In this document: positions 52,623 to 64,000 of the stretch, piece by piece | Position numbering within the stretch: position 1 is the first letter of the stretch | How the letters are laid out: each line of letters begins with the position of its first letter | NCBI GenBank assembly: GCA_949825025.1 | Contig: OX463784.1 | Location: 16,806,124 to 16,870,123, forward strand | Direction: 5' to 3' | Length of the DNA: 64,000 nt | Source of the DNA: Siphlonurus alternatus | Lineage: Eukaryota; Arthropoda; Insecta; Ephemeroptera; Siphlonuridae | Notes under the pieces: model-generated | Seen by the model: the letters and a program-made list of their open reading frames with translations, nothing else | Told to the model about the DNA's origin: nothing | Databases searched by the model: none | Translations under genes and position numbers: made by a program

Positions 52623-53262
52623 TTGAGTTATTTTTGTAAAAAGTTGAATATGTATAATTATATCTATGTTTAATTGTATTAATAATATTCATTGTTTGTT
52701 CTTTTTTAAGCTAAATCCAAATTGTTAAAATAATGTATAGAATATAGATTGTATAGCATGTATTCACAATGTATCAAATGATATTTAATGTGAACAAATA
52801 AAATAAATAAATTCATTGGAATAAGCGAGCGAGGATCCTTTATATAGCTGCATGGAAATCAGAGTGGATATATATTCGATAGGTAAGGCTTTGCTGGTTA
52901 TTCAATATTCCTATATCCTTTCCTTTAATAAGACTACCTTAAATTAAATTGAAAATTATTATTATATAATATTTTTATTTATTTACATAGATATTAATAA
53001 ACAAAGTATTAAAAAATAGGTAAAAAGTACTAAATGACTCAAGTTTTATTTCAATATTTTCATTCCTATTTCTCTCATAGATATTCCTCATATTCACTGT
53101 ACCAATGAGGGTTTACACGTATACAATTTATGGTTACTATTAGAGGAAGGAGTTGGTAGGAGGAAGGCAGCTTATGGCTGTCTATACTCCGCAGGGGTGA
53201 TTAAGACCGCAGAATGTTGTACAAACAACATAGGTGCCCCACTTACAAGTTAGAAACGGTAC
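52623..53262. other. AT-rich intergenic stretch downstream of zinc-finger copy B
   Basis: No open frame or paired repeats recognised. Confidence 0.45.
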
Positions 53263-53615
53263 TTAAGGGTAAGGTAACACCACCAATGTTAAAAAAAATC
53301 CCTCTCACAAAAATTCTGAAAAAAATTTAAAATGTTCTCCTCTATACCCCCTATCAGTACCTAAAATATCAGGTATACAAATACGATCTAGTTTTTGAGT
53401 TATAAATTTTTAAAGTTGACTACTTTAACATGGAGAAATGAAACTCCCATGTTAAATTCGTCAACTTTAAAAATTCAACTCAAAAACTAGATCGTATTTG
53501 TATACCTGATATTTTAGCTACTGATAGGGGGTGTAGAGGAGAACATTTTAAATTTTTTTCAGAATTTTTGTGAGAGGGATTTTTTTTAACATTGGTGACG
53601 TTACCTTACCCTTAA
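53263..53615. repeat. TTAA-flanked foldback MITE
   Basis: Starts TTAAGGGTAAGGTAACACCA and ends GTTACCTTACCCTTAA. Near-perfect arms include AACTAGATCGTATTTGTATA. Nearly the same sequence occurs at 56514-56868. Confidence 0.93.
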
Positions 53616-53624
53616 AACTGTCTG

Positions 53625-53705
53625 GCGTGCAGACTGGTTATTAGGAGTCTCAGAGAGCATTGTGAACAATGTTGAAAATCAAGTTCCATCATTGGTAACC
53701 AACCA
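53625..53705. repeat. short dispersed repeat, copy 1
   Basis: CTGGCGTGCAGACTGG and GAACAATGTTGAAAATCAAG are repeated in the same orientation at 55815-55925. It begins right after the TTAA foldback. Function unknown. Confidence 0.6.
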
Positions 53706-53882
53706 ACCAATTTATGCCCATGGCTATATATATAATCGTAACAACAATGTCCTGAATGTTAATCTCATGGATTTGAGCAATCTAGTCATTGTGATGGACA
53801 ATAAAAAACATTGATGTAAATATGGTTGTTGATTATGCGTATGTTCCAGACATAATTAGGACCCTCGTCAGTACAAAGTTAT

Positions 53883-56881
53883 TCATATAATAGAGGAGAG
53901 GGCAACTGTCACACTCCTTTTTACCAAAGACTGTACAGTTTCATTACAAATATGTTCTGTCAAATCTTTCAGGCGATTGCTACCAAAATTACAATTTTTA
54001 CAATTATAAAGAACCCCGTTAGAATGAGATACTTCATGTTTTTGCATGTCATGTTTTTGTGTAAATCCTCTACCACAAACTTTACAAATAAATGGTCTTT
54101 CACCTGTATGAGTCCTTGTATGTATACCGAGTTTATCAGAAGTATGGAAGGCTTTACCACAATATGTACATTTAAATGGACGAAGGTTTAAATGTCCTCT
54201 TTGAATATGAATTTGTAGCTTCGAATGTCTAACATAAGACTTTGGGCACAAGTGACATTTAAATGGAAAATTACCCTCATGATTCATTTCATGTTCTGTG
54301 AAAGCTTGCTTGTGTAAGAATCTTTTTGGACAATATTGACACTGCAGGGGTTTTTCTCCTCTATGGAAACCTCGGATGTGGAAATCTAAAGCAGGTTTAG
54401 TAGTATACATTTTAGCACACATGTCACATTGAAATGATGGTGGATTAATGACACTATTCTTTGCGTCATTATTCTTTTCTCTTTTATGTTTCATTAAGTG
54501 ATCTTTAAAATGTAATTCATTAGCACTATATCTGTTACATATTTTACACTGAAAGTTTGATTTTTTAATATAATACTTTGATTCCATTGTCAGCGATATA
54601 TTTTTATGATTTTTAACATGTTTTTTAATACTTGTTTCATTTTTGTATTTTTTATTACAAATATTGCATTCATAAAACCATTCTTTCATATGAACTTTAC
54701 GAATATGCTGATCAATATAACGTTTAATTGAAAACTGACGCTGACAAAAATCACATACAAATTTTTTAGGGTTGTGAGTTTCTTTATGGTTTCTCAATGT
54801 CTTAATATCTACCCATTTATGACACACAGGACATTCCCTTCTATTTAATCCATTATGTTTAAGTATATGATACCTCAGACGACATTTTCTGTTATATACC
54901 TTGTCACAAATTGTACATTTAAATTCATAAATTTTCTTTTGTACAAGTTCCTTTTTATGACTTCTATTTACAAGTTGTATCTCATTTTGAGATTCTAAAT
55001 TTTCTTTTCTTTCATTATCACTATATACATTATGAACAACCTTTTTACATTTATTTTGAATTGTTGCATTTAAGAAACTTACTTTTGGTGCATGTACTTG
55101 TTTATGATGTTTATTTAGCTCAGTGCTACTATTAAATATAAGATAACAACCTTCTTTACATAACAAATTTATGTGTTCATTATAGTAATGGTTTTCCAGA
55201 TCCTCTTTATCTATACAAGTCACAGAGCATTCTTTACAAACAAATGCATCAGGTTTTGTAAGGGTAACTTTACCAATGTTTATGAGCTCTTCAATATGTT
55301 TTTCTATGGGTTCTGATGTTATAGGTAAGTTTTCTAGAGGTTCAGGGAAGGCATCTTCTGAAGTGTCGGAGAAATTGTCTGCCAACATCTCAGGGCTGGC
55401 AGGAGAAGAGTCTAGATCCTGAAAAATAAAGGAAGATTAATATCAATATAAACTTGACGAATACCCTCTTTATTGAAATATAGTTAAAATCGTAAACACA
55501 TTTTTTTTGCTGTCAAATTTTTAGGCAAAACTATTACAAACTAGCCACAAGGTGCTAGTTGTCTATTGATACCTTGGCCCTAGCTTCTGCCAACATCATT
55601 GCAAAAAATTGAAACTCCAGGGGATAAAATATTACATCTATCTGGCATGAAATAAAATTGTCAAGGATGAGAATCAAACTGTGGCTGTTTAAGTATTATT
55701 TGCATGAAGTAGCTCTGGAAATCATTTTGTGACATAGATGAAAAAAATAAAAATTAATAATTTAAAAACATTCTTTAGTAGTTTAAAAAAAATAATGATA
55801 ATAGTTCAGTTTTTATACTGGCGTGCAGACTGGGTATTAGGAGCACCAGAGAGCACTGTGAACAATGTTGAAAAACAAGTTCCGCCACTTCCGCCATTGG
55901 TAACCAACCTAACCAACCAGTTTTTATACTATATATGATACCTCACTGAAATATACAGTATCTGAAAATTTTCTTTCAAATTTTGAATTTGTACTACGTA
56001 CATACAGTTTCTACATCCTCTTCTTTTATTTCAAATGTTATAACATAATTTTAAATGAACAAAAATATGTTTTGTTGAAACATTATAACCCACCTCTGTA
56101 TTGGGGGGTGCCAGCAGGTTGTTGAGGAAGGTCTGGGCGTCTGCACAGCTCTCTACTAGTGCGACGCTCATCTCCAACTTGGCCTCACAAGACGCACACA
56201 CCTGCAGCGGCAGACGGTCTTCCTCGGACACCTGTATGAAGATTTCATTATTGCAATTGTGTTTTTTATAAGCATGGAAATATTGAGAGCAAATATGTCA
56301 AACTTTCAAAACAATAGATATTAAGAAATAGAGAGAAGCTGTCTACAGAAAAATTGTAATATTGCATGTGACTATAGAGGCTTCAAATGTTACCGGGAGT
56401 GAAAATTGCCTCCATATTAGCCACCACATCAGCAAATTTGTATTTTTTCTCTGATCATCTTCTATTTAGGGGTCTTCTGATAATTAATCAAGAGCTTATC
56501 TTTCTCAATTTTTTTAAGGGTAAGGTAACGTCACCAATGTTAAAAAAAATTCCTCTCACAAATATTCTGAAAAAAATTTAAAATGTTCTCCTCTACACCC
56601 CCTATCAGTAGCTTGAATATCAGGTATACAAATACGATCTAGTTTTTGAGTTATGAATTTTTAAAGTTGACGAATTTAACATGGGAGTTTCATTTCTCCA
56701 TGTTAAAGTAGTCAACTTTAAAAATTTATAACTCAAAAACTAGATCGTATTTGTATACCTGATATTTTAGGTACTGATAGGGGGTATAGAGGAGAACATT
56801 TTAAATTTTTTTCATAATTTTTGTGAGAGGGATTTTTTTTAACATTGGTGGCGTTACCTTACCCTTAAATGACAAAAAAGC

Positions 56882-56915
<34 letters not shown>

Positions 56916-58383
56916 TTTTTACATTAACAGGTATTATACTTTATAGGTTTGGATAGGACATTGGGAACAACACAAAATCAGCCGAGTCTTGTATTAAACT
57001 ACGGATATACTATATATTATGCTATATTTATCCCTACATTTTATGATAAATAAATTTAAGTTTGACTTTTTTATTATTCATTTACAGTCATCAACTAATG
57101 TTGGCATCATTAAAACCAACTAAAAAGTTGATTAGAATTCAAACCTGCTTTTAAATCATCTGGTTGCATACATAATCTTTTATCATTATAATATTTTCAA
57201 TGGTAATAATTAGTGATAATATGGCTACGATTTTTTTTTATTCCTAAGCTAAAAATCTAAATATTACTTCCCCTCGGCAGATGACTTATTAGCGCCTTTG
57301 TGCATGCACAGCGATACCAGAAGAAATCAGAAAACATCGTCCAACATTGACAAATATCTGGAAAGTTGGGGGAATTAAGCGAATGTCTGGCTTAGAGGGG
57401 GAAAAAATGCAGCTTATGATGATGTAACCAGATGATGTAACAGAATGTTTGAATTGATGAATTGAATTGAATTGTTTGAATTGATTGATTTATGTCCGTC
57501 GTCTTGAAAAAAGAGAAAAGAAAAAAACAATCAAAAACATTCACTATCAATACAGTAGATTTTTTTAAGGTATAACCTGAGAATTTGTCTGTCAAGGTCA
57601 AGAGGCGTGGCTATAGTGGCAACACTGTTTGCATTGGAATACGCATAAATTTTTAGGAGGGGGTGGTGACATCAGTCCTTGAGAACGTTGCCACATTTCT
57701 CATCAAATATAGGAAACGATCATCGCCACGGTTCAAAATATATGAAAACAATTCAGAAAAATAGTCTAAAAAATTAGGTTTTAGTAAAAAAAAAAGTAAA
57801 AGAATCTGTTGGGGAGTTTTTTTGCAATGCTAATTAACAAATTTAACATTGGAAGGATACAAAATTCTCATTTAAATAAATTAATTATAATTAAACCAAC
57901 GGTTAAAAAATTCCGAAAAAATTCAGAGCTAATTTGACGATTGTTGTGAGTCCACAAAATTAATTTGGAGAAAATCTGTTGTAGCGAATTTTTCGTCCAA
58001 ATTTCTCAGGTTAAGCCTTAAATTTATTTATATTTAAAAAAAAAGATAGGAATATTAGGAACACAACAAAAATAAGTTGATAAATACAGTAGAGAAGAGT
58101 TAATTTCTTTGCGGAAAATAATGTATATACATCCAGACAACAAAACATATCTTACCTTGATATTCACATATTTCTCCATCTTATAAGATAGATTTAGTTC
58201 CATCGCCTCCATACTGAATATTTGTTTCATATTCTCGTACTTATCTGCACACATGCGACAACGTTGGTCCACCTCAGACTGGTGAAATGCGGCAAAATTT
58301 TTAAATTCTTGCTCGTCATCAGCTTGGAATTCTTCTAGCTGCTCTTCTTTTAGATTCAGAGGGAGGAAGACAATGGGGTCCAT
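53883..58383 (-). CDS. ZAD C2H2 zinc-finger protein, gene copy B, 3 coding exons, 633 aa
   Basis: Exons 58156-58383 (76 codons), 56094-56231 (46 codons) and 53883-55418 (511 codons plus stop), all joined in phase 0 at GT-AG sites. Residues about 42-100 form a ZAD domain with CxxC pairs RCRMCAD and VCASCEA. The last exon holds about 13 C2H2 fingers, including TGERPF and GEKPLQ linkers, and ends with an atypical C-C-H-C finger. ZAD domains mediate dimerisation, and the fingers bind DNA, so this is a probable nuclear regulator with unknown targets. It is a tandem duplicate of copy A (18490-46315), with most finger residues shared but many substitutions at base-contacting positions. Copy B ends with about 15 extra residues. 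Start chosen by identity with copy A and Kozak-like GCCAACATGG. The acceptor TTTCAG lies 19 bases before the ATG. Confidence 0.92.
55815..55925. repeat. short dispersed repeat, copy 2
   Basis: Direct copy of 53625-53705, located in intron 2 of zinc-finger copy B. Confidence 0.6.
56514..56868. repeat. TTAA-flanked foldback MITE in intron 1 of copy B
   Basis: Starts TTAAGGGTAAGGTAACGTCA and ends TTACCTTACCCTTAA. Almost identical to 53263-53615, so both inserted recently. Confidence 0.93.
56882..56916. repeat. (ATT)n microsatellite
   Basis: About 35 bp of ATT trinucleotide repeat. Confidence 0.9.
57565..58021. repeat. foldback element with TTAA ends in intron 1 of copy B
   Basis: Starts TTAAGGTATAACCTGAGAAT and ends AAATTTCTCAGGTTAAGCCTTAA. 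The internal arms are weaker. Confidence 0.6.
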
Positions 58384-59092
58384 GTTGGCTTCAATATGGG
58401 TACTGAAACATATATTACAACCATATTAGTTTCATTGTTTTTTTAAGCATAAATGCATATATTCATTCGTTCATTTATACATACACAAAACATCTTCAGT
58501 AGCAGAGAACTGTTTATTTATTGTAGATGTATCATACAGGAGAAAATACATTGGCGCATTGGGCCATGGGCAACATGATGCACCCACTTTCTCCCACCCT
58601 TCTTATATAATATGGCAAGAATAAAACAAAGGGATCCCTCCAAATAAATTCCTCATTAATATCTGAACGTTAATTTCTTTTTACTTCTTAATGTATAATA
58701 TAATATGCACACATAAAAATTTAGTATATAGGCAAGGTGTATAAAGGTTTATAAACCTCTATACATCTTGGTAGTAGGCATATGTATAATTACACCAGCT
58801 ACCGGTACACTACTGGGGGGAGAAAAGGCAGAGACTTTAAAATGCATACTGGTCAAATGAGTTTCAAACGTAGAAGCAATTTTTTAAGTAAAATATACAT
58901 TTTTAGAAACATTAAATGATATATTAATGTTTTTTTTTGGCACATAACATAAATGGTAAACGAATTTGCTTGTCCGCTTAAACCTCACAGTTAATTGACC
59001 GGTACCACAGAGTCTTGGCCTTTTCTCCCTCCATTCGTGTATATTAATTACTGTATATGCATGGCATACTGTAATATATGCCATGAGTCTGT
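58384..59092. other. inferred 5' UTR intron of copy B
   Basis: Between the start codon exon and the upstream non-coding exon. No repeat or frame supported. Confidence 0.4.
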
Positions 59093-59394
59093 GGGCGTAT
59101 TCGAGAAGTCGCTCGGATATATCGGAGAAACATATCCGTGTTTTTTAAGAAAATCTGCGAGTCCAGATCTGGCGGAAGTCGTCACTTCCACCTTTTTACC
59201 GCCAGAGCTCGCCACTAGCAAGAGTCCTCTTTTTTATCGCTCCCGCTCGAGCGATCAACCAAATATGGTGCTGCTCTGTGGGATATAGTTCAACTGTTTT
59301 TTTTTAAATATCTGATGGACTGAGTGTGTGATGTCACTTCCTTTATCTGTGACTTATCTGTCGGAGAAGACAGATTTATTCTCGAATATGCCCT
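59093..59394. repeat. MITE with GGGCGTATTCGAGAA ends
   Basis: Left end GGGCGTATTCGAGAA and right end TTCTCGAATATGCCC, about 300 bp apart. Inner arms CTCGGATATATCGGAG-like. Confidence 0.7.
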
Positions 59395-60111
59395 GTATGT
59401 ATTATACTTTGATGATAAATTTAATTAATATTGATGTCAATGGTCTTTTATATCGGTATAAAGGAACATTGATTGATGCAGTGTGATATAAATATATGCA
59501 TATTTACTATAATATATGCATTCATAATTCACGTCTCCCTGAGATGATGTATAGAGCGTGGTTATACTTAAATGCATGGGTGACCGTTTCAAGTAAAAAT
59601 TACGGTGCTCCCTCCCTATAGGGTAAATTCGTCTCACTTTTCACCCAATGCAGTGATGCACTTGTTTGTGGTTCTTCAGGCTTTGCAGGACATCACTTTG
59701 GTCCATTGATAAAAGTAGAGAGCTGTCCGCGTCCTGTCTTGACTGAGGTTTTCCACGGTTCCCTCAGTCTTACCTAAACAAATGCTGGGACGCTAACAGG
59801 CCGTGACCGCCATCCTTTCTCTACCTTTTTATCCCTACCCATTACTCCGCCGCGAGCTGTTAGCTCTTTATTAGGGGTGTATCCTTGTAAAAAAAAAAAA
59901 TAAAATAAATAATAATAAACTGAAAATAATCATGCAAGAATTGCAAGAATCATGCTTGCACATTATAGTTCAATACCTTATTACTCTTTATAAGAGACCT
60001 GTGAATTTTTATACAATTGAAGTGTCAATTGTTGCTGTTTCTTTTAGTTACAGTAGATCAAGATGCGACTTTCTGTATCAGTTTAGAGAGAAATAAAGGA
60101 AAATTTCTTAC

Positions 60112-60350
60112 TACTTTTGGCTCACAATGCTCACAGCAAATTTCACAGCAAATAATGATAATACGATTAATACGAAACACTATCCGCCATTGTTTATAGC
60201 AAGTGCCTACGAGAATTAATTGGTTCAAATCATAAATGCGCAGTAAATAATTTTTCATTAAAATTAATTTACTGCGCATTTAAAAATATATTTATTTGCG
60301 TTTCCATGCAAGCCCGATGCAAGCTCTGCACAGCTGTTTTGGCGGTAATG
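60112..60350 (-). other. inferred non-coding first exon and promoter region of zinc-finger copy B
   Basis: Homologous to 49781-49990. On the minus strand it includes TTTTGGCGG-type, GCACAGCTG and AATGCGCAGTAAATTAA blocks and ends at a GTAAG donor at 60111. A TTTCAG acceptor before the copy B start codon fits splicing from here. Confidence 0.5.
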
Positions 60351-60917
60351 TAAAACCTCATTCAAAAATACATCCCTGATGGTATCACGTCAAAACCACG
60401 AAAGCATTTTCAACGAATGACTTTTTCCCGAAAACAATTACATCGAAAACAAATATATATAAACGAAATCATTTACCACGAAATTAAATTAACACGAAAC
60501 AAAATAATAACGAGAACAAATATCACGAAAACAATTTGTACGAAAGTAATTTGACCGAAATAAAAAACGATAAAAAAGCTAGGACGAAAGTAAATTTTAG
60601 AACGAAATTATTTTAATACGAATTCAAAAATCATGAAAACAATTTGACCGAAAATTATTTGAACGAAAACATTTTTAAGACGAATACAAAAACCACGAAA
60701 ACAATTTGACCGAAAGTTATTTGAACGAAAACATTTAAAACGAATGGAAAAATCACGATTTATCACGAATACGCGCGTACAATTTGAACGAACTCTATAT
60801 ATTTGACTGAAATAAAAAACACCGACGAAGAAAAATATTAATAAAAATTATACCAATATTAATTAAACAAAAAAAAAAAAAAATTGTAAATTGAAACGAA
60901 TGCAATAAATAAGAACA

Positions 60918-61714
60918 ATACAGACTGAGCCAGAAATGGTGTTCCGAACCCGCATGCTAAAATTTGGGCAGGTTAACTTTGAGCTAGAAATTTGAAATTT
61001 GGCATACGTAAAGCCAAGGGTTCTAAGTTCTTTTGACATGTGTTAAACAATTTTTAAAATTAATATTTCCTACCGTTTTAGGGGTGGATTTCTTATGGGA
61101 TATATATATATATATATATCCATGTTAAATTAAGTTAAATTGATAGAAAAATGTTGGCTGATTTGCACCAAAATTAGTTTTTAAGGTCTTCAGAGAGCAC
61201 GTTGAATTTAATGGTGTAATTTAAAAAGTGATGAAAACAACTCCTAATTAGATAATGACCCTTAATTACTACGTGAAAAAATGATGCTATCAAAATTTTG
61301 ATTATATGCCACTGAAACGAGCTTATTTTTTTACCCCAGAAACGATAATTGAATTTTTTGAATCGGAGCAAGTTAACGATTTAATTTTTAGGGGAGAAAC
61401 ACGTACCATTAAATACAGCGTGCGCGCTCTGAAAACCTTAAAAAGTAATTTTTTGGTGCAAATTTAAAATCGGTTTAACATGGAAATCCCATAAGGAAGA
61501 AATGCAAATCGTGAATCCACCCCTAACAAACGGTAGGAAATAATAATTTTAAAAATTGTTTAATACATATATTATATGTTAAATATGTCAAAAGAACTTA
61601 GAACCCTTGGCTTTACGTATAATATGCCAAATTTCAAATTTCTATAGCTCACAAAGATAACCTGCCCAAATTTTAGCATGAGTTCGGAACACCATTTCTG
61701 GCTCAGTCTGTATT
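60918..61714. repeat. nested 0.8 kb foldback element
   Basis: Ends TACAGACTGAGCCAGAAATG and complement CATTTCTGGCTCAGTCTGTA. The arms run inward through AAGCCAAGGGTTCTAAGTTC and GCATACGTAAAG-like sequence. No coding capacity. Confidence 0.85.
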
Positions 61715-61718
61715 ATAA

Positions 61719-61794
61719 TATATTGTTCTTCCGATCATTCGTTTCAATTTACGATCATTCGTAAATTGAAACGAATGATCGGAAGAACAATATA
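61719..61794. repeat. perfect hairpin, 36 bp arms and 4 nt loop
   Basis: TTCCGATCATTCGTTTCAAT and onward is followed, after TCAT, by its exact reverse complement. It lies at the inner edge of the right arm of the larger foldback. Confidence 0.9.
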
Positions 61795-62071
61795 TTTTTG
61801 TTATAATTTTTATTAATTTTTTTCTTCGTCGGTGTTTTTATTTCGGTCAAATATCTATATAGCGTTCGTTCAAATTGTACGTATTCGTGATTTTTCCATT
61901 CGTTTTAAATGTTTTCGTTCATAGAACTTTCGGTCAAATTGTTTTCGTTAACTATATCTCAAGTAAAAAATTATATGGTAAATGTATGGGAAAAAATATG
62001 GTTTTTGTATGGGTTATCCCATACAATAACCATACTTTTTCCCATACATTGCCCATACAAAATATGGTCTA

Positions 62072-62203
62072 ATGGCCGTAAGTTGCAGCCAACCTATCTT
62101 GGAAAAATCCGACAATTATCCGAGAATTTTAATGTTAATTAGTAAATAATCCACGGATAATCCTCAGATTATTCTCGGATAGGTGGCTGCAACTTACGGC
62201 CAT
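62072..62203. repeat. small MITE with ATGGCCGTAAGTTGCAGCC ends
   Basis: The left end ATGGCCGTAAGTTGCAGCCA and right end TGGCTGCAACTTACGGCCAT are perfect complements, 132 bp overall. The surrounding sequence (61975-62330) is rich in CCATACA/TATGGT words and looks like a further foldback around it. Confidence 0.9.
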
Positions 62204-62543
62204 AAAATCTGGGAAAAATGACCGAAAATACGATATTTTTGACCATATTTCTCTGCACCCTGATATGGTCTAGGTATGGTCAAAGCATGTGATGAAAGCC
62301 ATATTCAAATGACCATATTTATCCCATACAATTTCTAATCTAATCAGCGTAATTAACTAAAGCTAATTAATAAAAGGCTGCATAATTACTTTCTATTCAT
62401 TGCTTGTAAAATTTATTCTTTCATTCAATATGTACAATTTGTAAGAACATTCGACGCATCAACAATATGGAAAACATCAAAAAATTTAATGATCATTTAT
62501 AATTATAACAATAAATATCAAATAATAACAAGTATTCTGAGAG

Positions 62544-62591
62544 TCAGCAACAGGATTGATGAGTGTCTTCCACTTGGCCAGCAATAGATTC
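62544..62591 (-). CDS. possible terminal exon of a gene lying beyond the right edge
   Basis: A good acceptor (TATTCTTTACAG) is followed by 15 codons and a stop (ESIAGQVEDTHQSCC). No partner exon is visible in this window, so this is weak. The protein is not recognised. Confidence 0.2.
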   Translation of the reverse strand, partial: ESIAGQVEDTHQSCC

Positions 62592-62899
62592 CTGTAAAGA
62601 ATACAAAAATGCAATGAGATACGTCTTTCACCATACGTCAAAATACAATATGACGTCACAATTGTGTAGGCAAAACATTGTCAGCGGCATAGCAGATACG
62701 TGTTAAAGTTGGTCTCGAAATTAATTTCTCCTAACAATTCGCATAATTTTTCTTACAATTTGCTTTCATAAATGGTGACAAAAAGAATCATTGCAAACGG
62801 AAAAAAATAATTGACAACCAAAATCAATATTATAAAGGCGACGTTGTGAGTTTCGTTAACACACACATCATAGGATTTTAGGGTTTTCTGCCTACATCT
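62592..62899. other. non-coding stretch, nothing recognised
   Basis: No frame or arms supported. Confidence 0.4.
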
Positions 62900-63089
62900 C
62901 GAAGGATGGCAACTAGACGCCTATTGCTATTGACGCCTCCAGGGGGCGTGGCCTCACTTTCGATAATTATTTAAAAATAGTTCTGGGTCTCAAAAAAAAA
63001 AAACCCCTGAAAAAATTCGGAGTAGCATAATTTGGCACCCTCTATTCATTTCTGCAATAAAAAATTTTCATGTAGGTTGTCCATTAAGG
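62900..63089. repeat. right half of a MITE family 1 copy
   Basis: GCCTCCAGGGGGCGTGGCC, then the right arm ending TTTCATGTAGGTTGTCCATT. The left arm is absent. Confidence 0.7.
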
Positions 63090-63516
63090 GAGGGAACATA
63101 CATGGCCAAAATGTGTCAATTGCTCGAAAATATCAACAATAATTATTTGCGCTGTTTTTTTTTTTTTTTTTTTTTTTTTGCGTTCTCCATGGGAAAGCTA
63201 TGCGCTAAAAATTTAATATATTTTTTTTTATTTTTTATTCATGGCTTTTAGATACTACAACCTGGCCCTCAAAAACTTTTTCAAAGTTTTTTTGTGGCTG
63301 TTGAGATTTACGTATTAATAAATGAGGACTATTTCAAACAGCTGATTCGTGTTACCTTACTCCCGTAAAAACTTCATAAAAAGTTAAACCTCATCTCCTC
63401 GGTCTATTGACTTCATATAATAATAACAAGTTTTTACTATAATATAGATACATAATTATATATTCTTTGTCTTTTTTAAACTGAATCATTCATTGGTAAC
63501 AAAAAATACGTACTAT
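63090..63516. other. AT-rich stretch with a decayed foldback fragment
   Basis: Contains CAGCTGATTCGTGTTACCTTA near 63340-63360, resembling a tip of the TTAA foldback family. No gene seen. Confidence 0.4.
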
Positions 63517-63857
63517 AATGGACAACATACATAAAAAAATTTATTGCAGAAATGAATAGAAGGTACCAAATTATGCTACTCTGAATTTTTTCAGATTTTT
63601 TTGAGACCCGAAACTATTTTTAAATAATTATTGAAAGTCGTGCGATTTCAGTTGGCACCCCTGCAGCCTTAATAAAAAGGATATAGACTGGACGCCTATT
63701 GACGCCTCCGGGGGGCGTGGCCACACTTTCAATAATTATTTAAAAATAGTTCTGGGTCTAAAAAAAATCTGAAAAAATTCAGAGTAGCATAATTTGGTAC
63801 CCTCTATTCATTTCTGCAATAAAAAAATTTCAAGTATGTTGTCCATTGTAGTGAGAA
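63517..63857. repeat. MITE family 1, full-length copy
   Basis: Starts AATGGACAACATACATAAAA and ends AAGTATGTTGTCCATT. The core arms TTATTGCAGAAATGAATAGA and complement are intact. It is the best-preserved copy here and can serve as a reference for the family. Confidence 0.9.
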
Positions 63858-64000
63858 TTAAATTAAAAAGATATAGAAATAACCTATCCAGAGATTATAC
63901 ATACAAAATACTTGTGAAAATATTTGAAATGTTCTCCTTTACATCTCCTATCATGCACAACAATACTTTGTTTAACTAACAACGAGCAGAAGACTTTGGT

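Larger units (their letters stand above)
60385..61949. repeat. large foldback with ACGAAAACAATTTGACC subrepeats, itself host to a nested foldback
   Basis: The left arm (60385-60900) is a degenerate array of words such as CACGAAAACAATTTGACCGA. The right arm (about 61725-61949) is its shorter inverted copy (CGGTCAAATTGTTTTCGTT). The arms enclose the separate foldback at 60918-61714. Confidence 0.75.

Overview
This is an AT-rich nuclear window from an invertebrate animal. Genes are split by many GT-AG introns, there are two non-LTR retrotransposon fragments and a very large number of short foldback (MITE-like) repeats, and two zinc-finger genes carry a ZAD domain. I could not place the species from sequence alone. 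All host genes found lie on the minus strand.

Layout, left to right. 0.6-11 kb: a complete ten-exon acid sphingomyelinase gene whose introns are packed with MITEs. 11.4-14.2 kb: foldback repeats. 14.3-17.2 kb: a complete five-exon TMEM241/SLC35D4-type nucleotide-sugar transporter gene. 18.5-50 kb: ZAD zinc-finger gene copy A. Its finger exon is at 18.5-20.0 kb and its two ZAD exons are at 45.3-46.3 kb, separated by a 25 kb intron. 53.9-60.4 kb: ZAD zinc-finger gene copy B, a compact tandem duplicate whose matching intron is only 675 bp. 60.4-64 kb: nested foldback repeats and no clear gene.

The most striking object is what fills the giant intron of copy A: a 22,908 bp DNA transposon at 21768-44675. 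It has 21 bp perfect terminal inverted repeats beginning CCCACGTC and a TA target duplication. Inverted subterminal arrays of a 78/79 bp unit rich in AGTCCA/TGGACT sit just inside both ends. Two divergently transcribed genes share a 515 bp gap: a Tnp2/CACTA-like transposase (intact) and a BEN-domain protein (coding exon 3 interrupted by a LINE). The layout resembles plant CACTA elements, in which one protein cuts and a second binds the subterminal repeats, but here the candidate second protein is a BEN protein. The element landed inside an older MITE, so the two halves of that MITE confirm the boundaries. It was later invaded by a hAT-like element (8 bp target duplication), a LINE (10 bp target duplication) and several MITEs.

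Splice sites, reading phases and domain assignments were read by eye. No database search, alignment or expression data were available.
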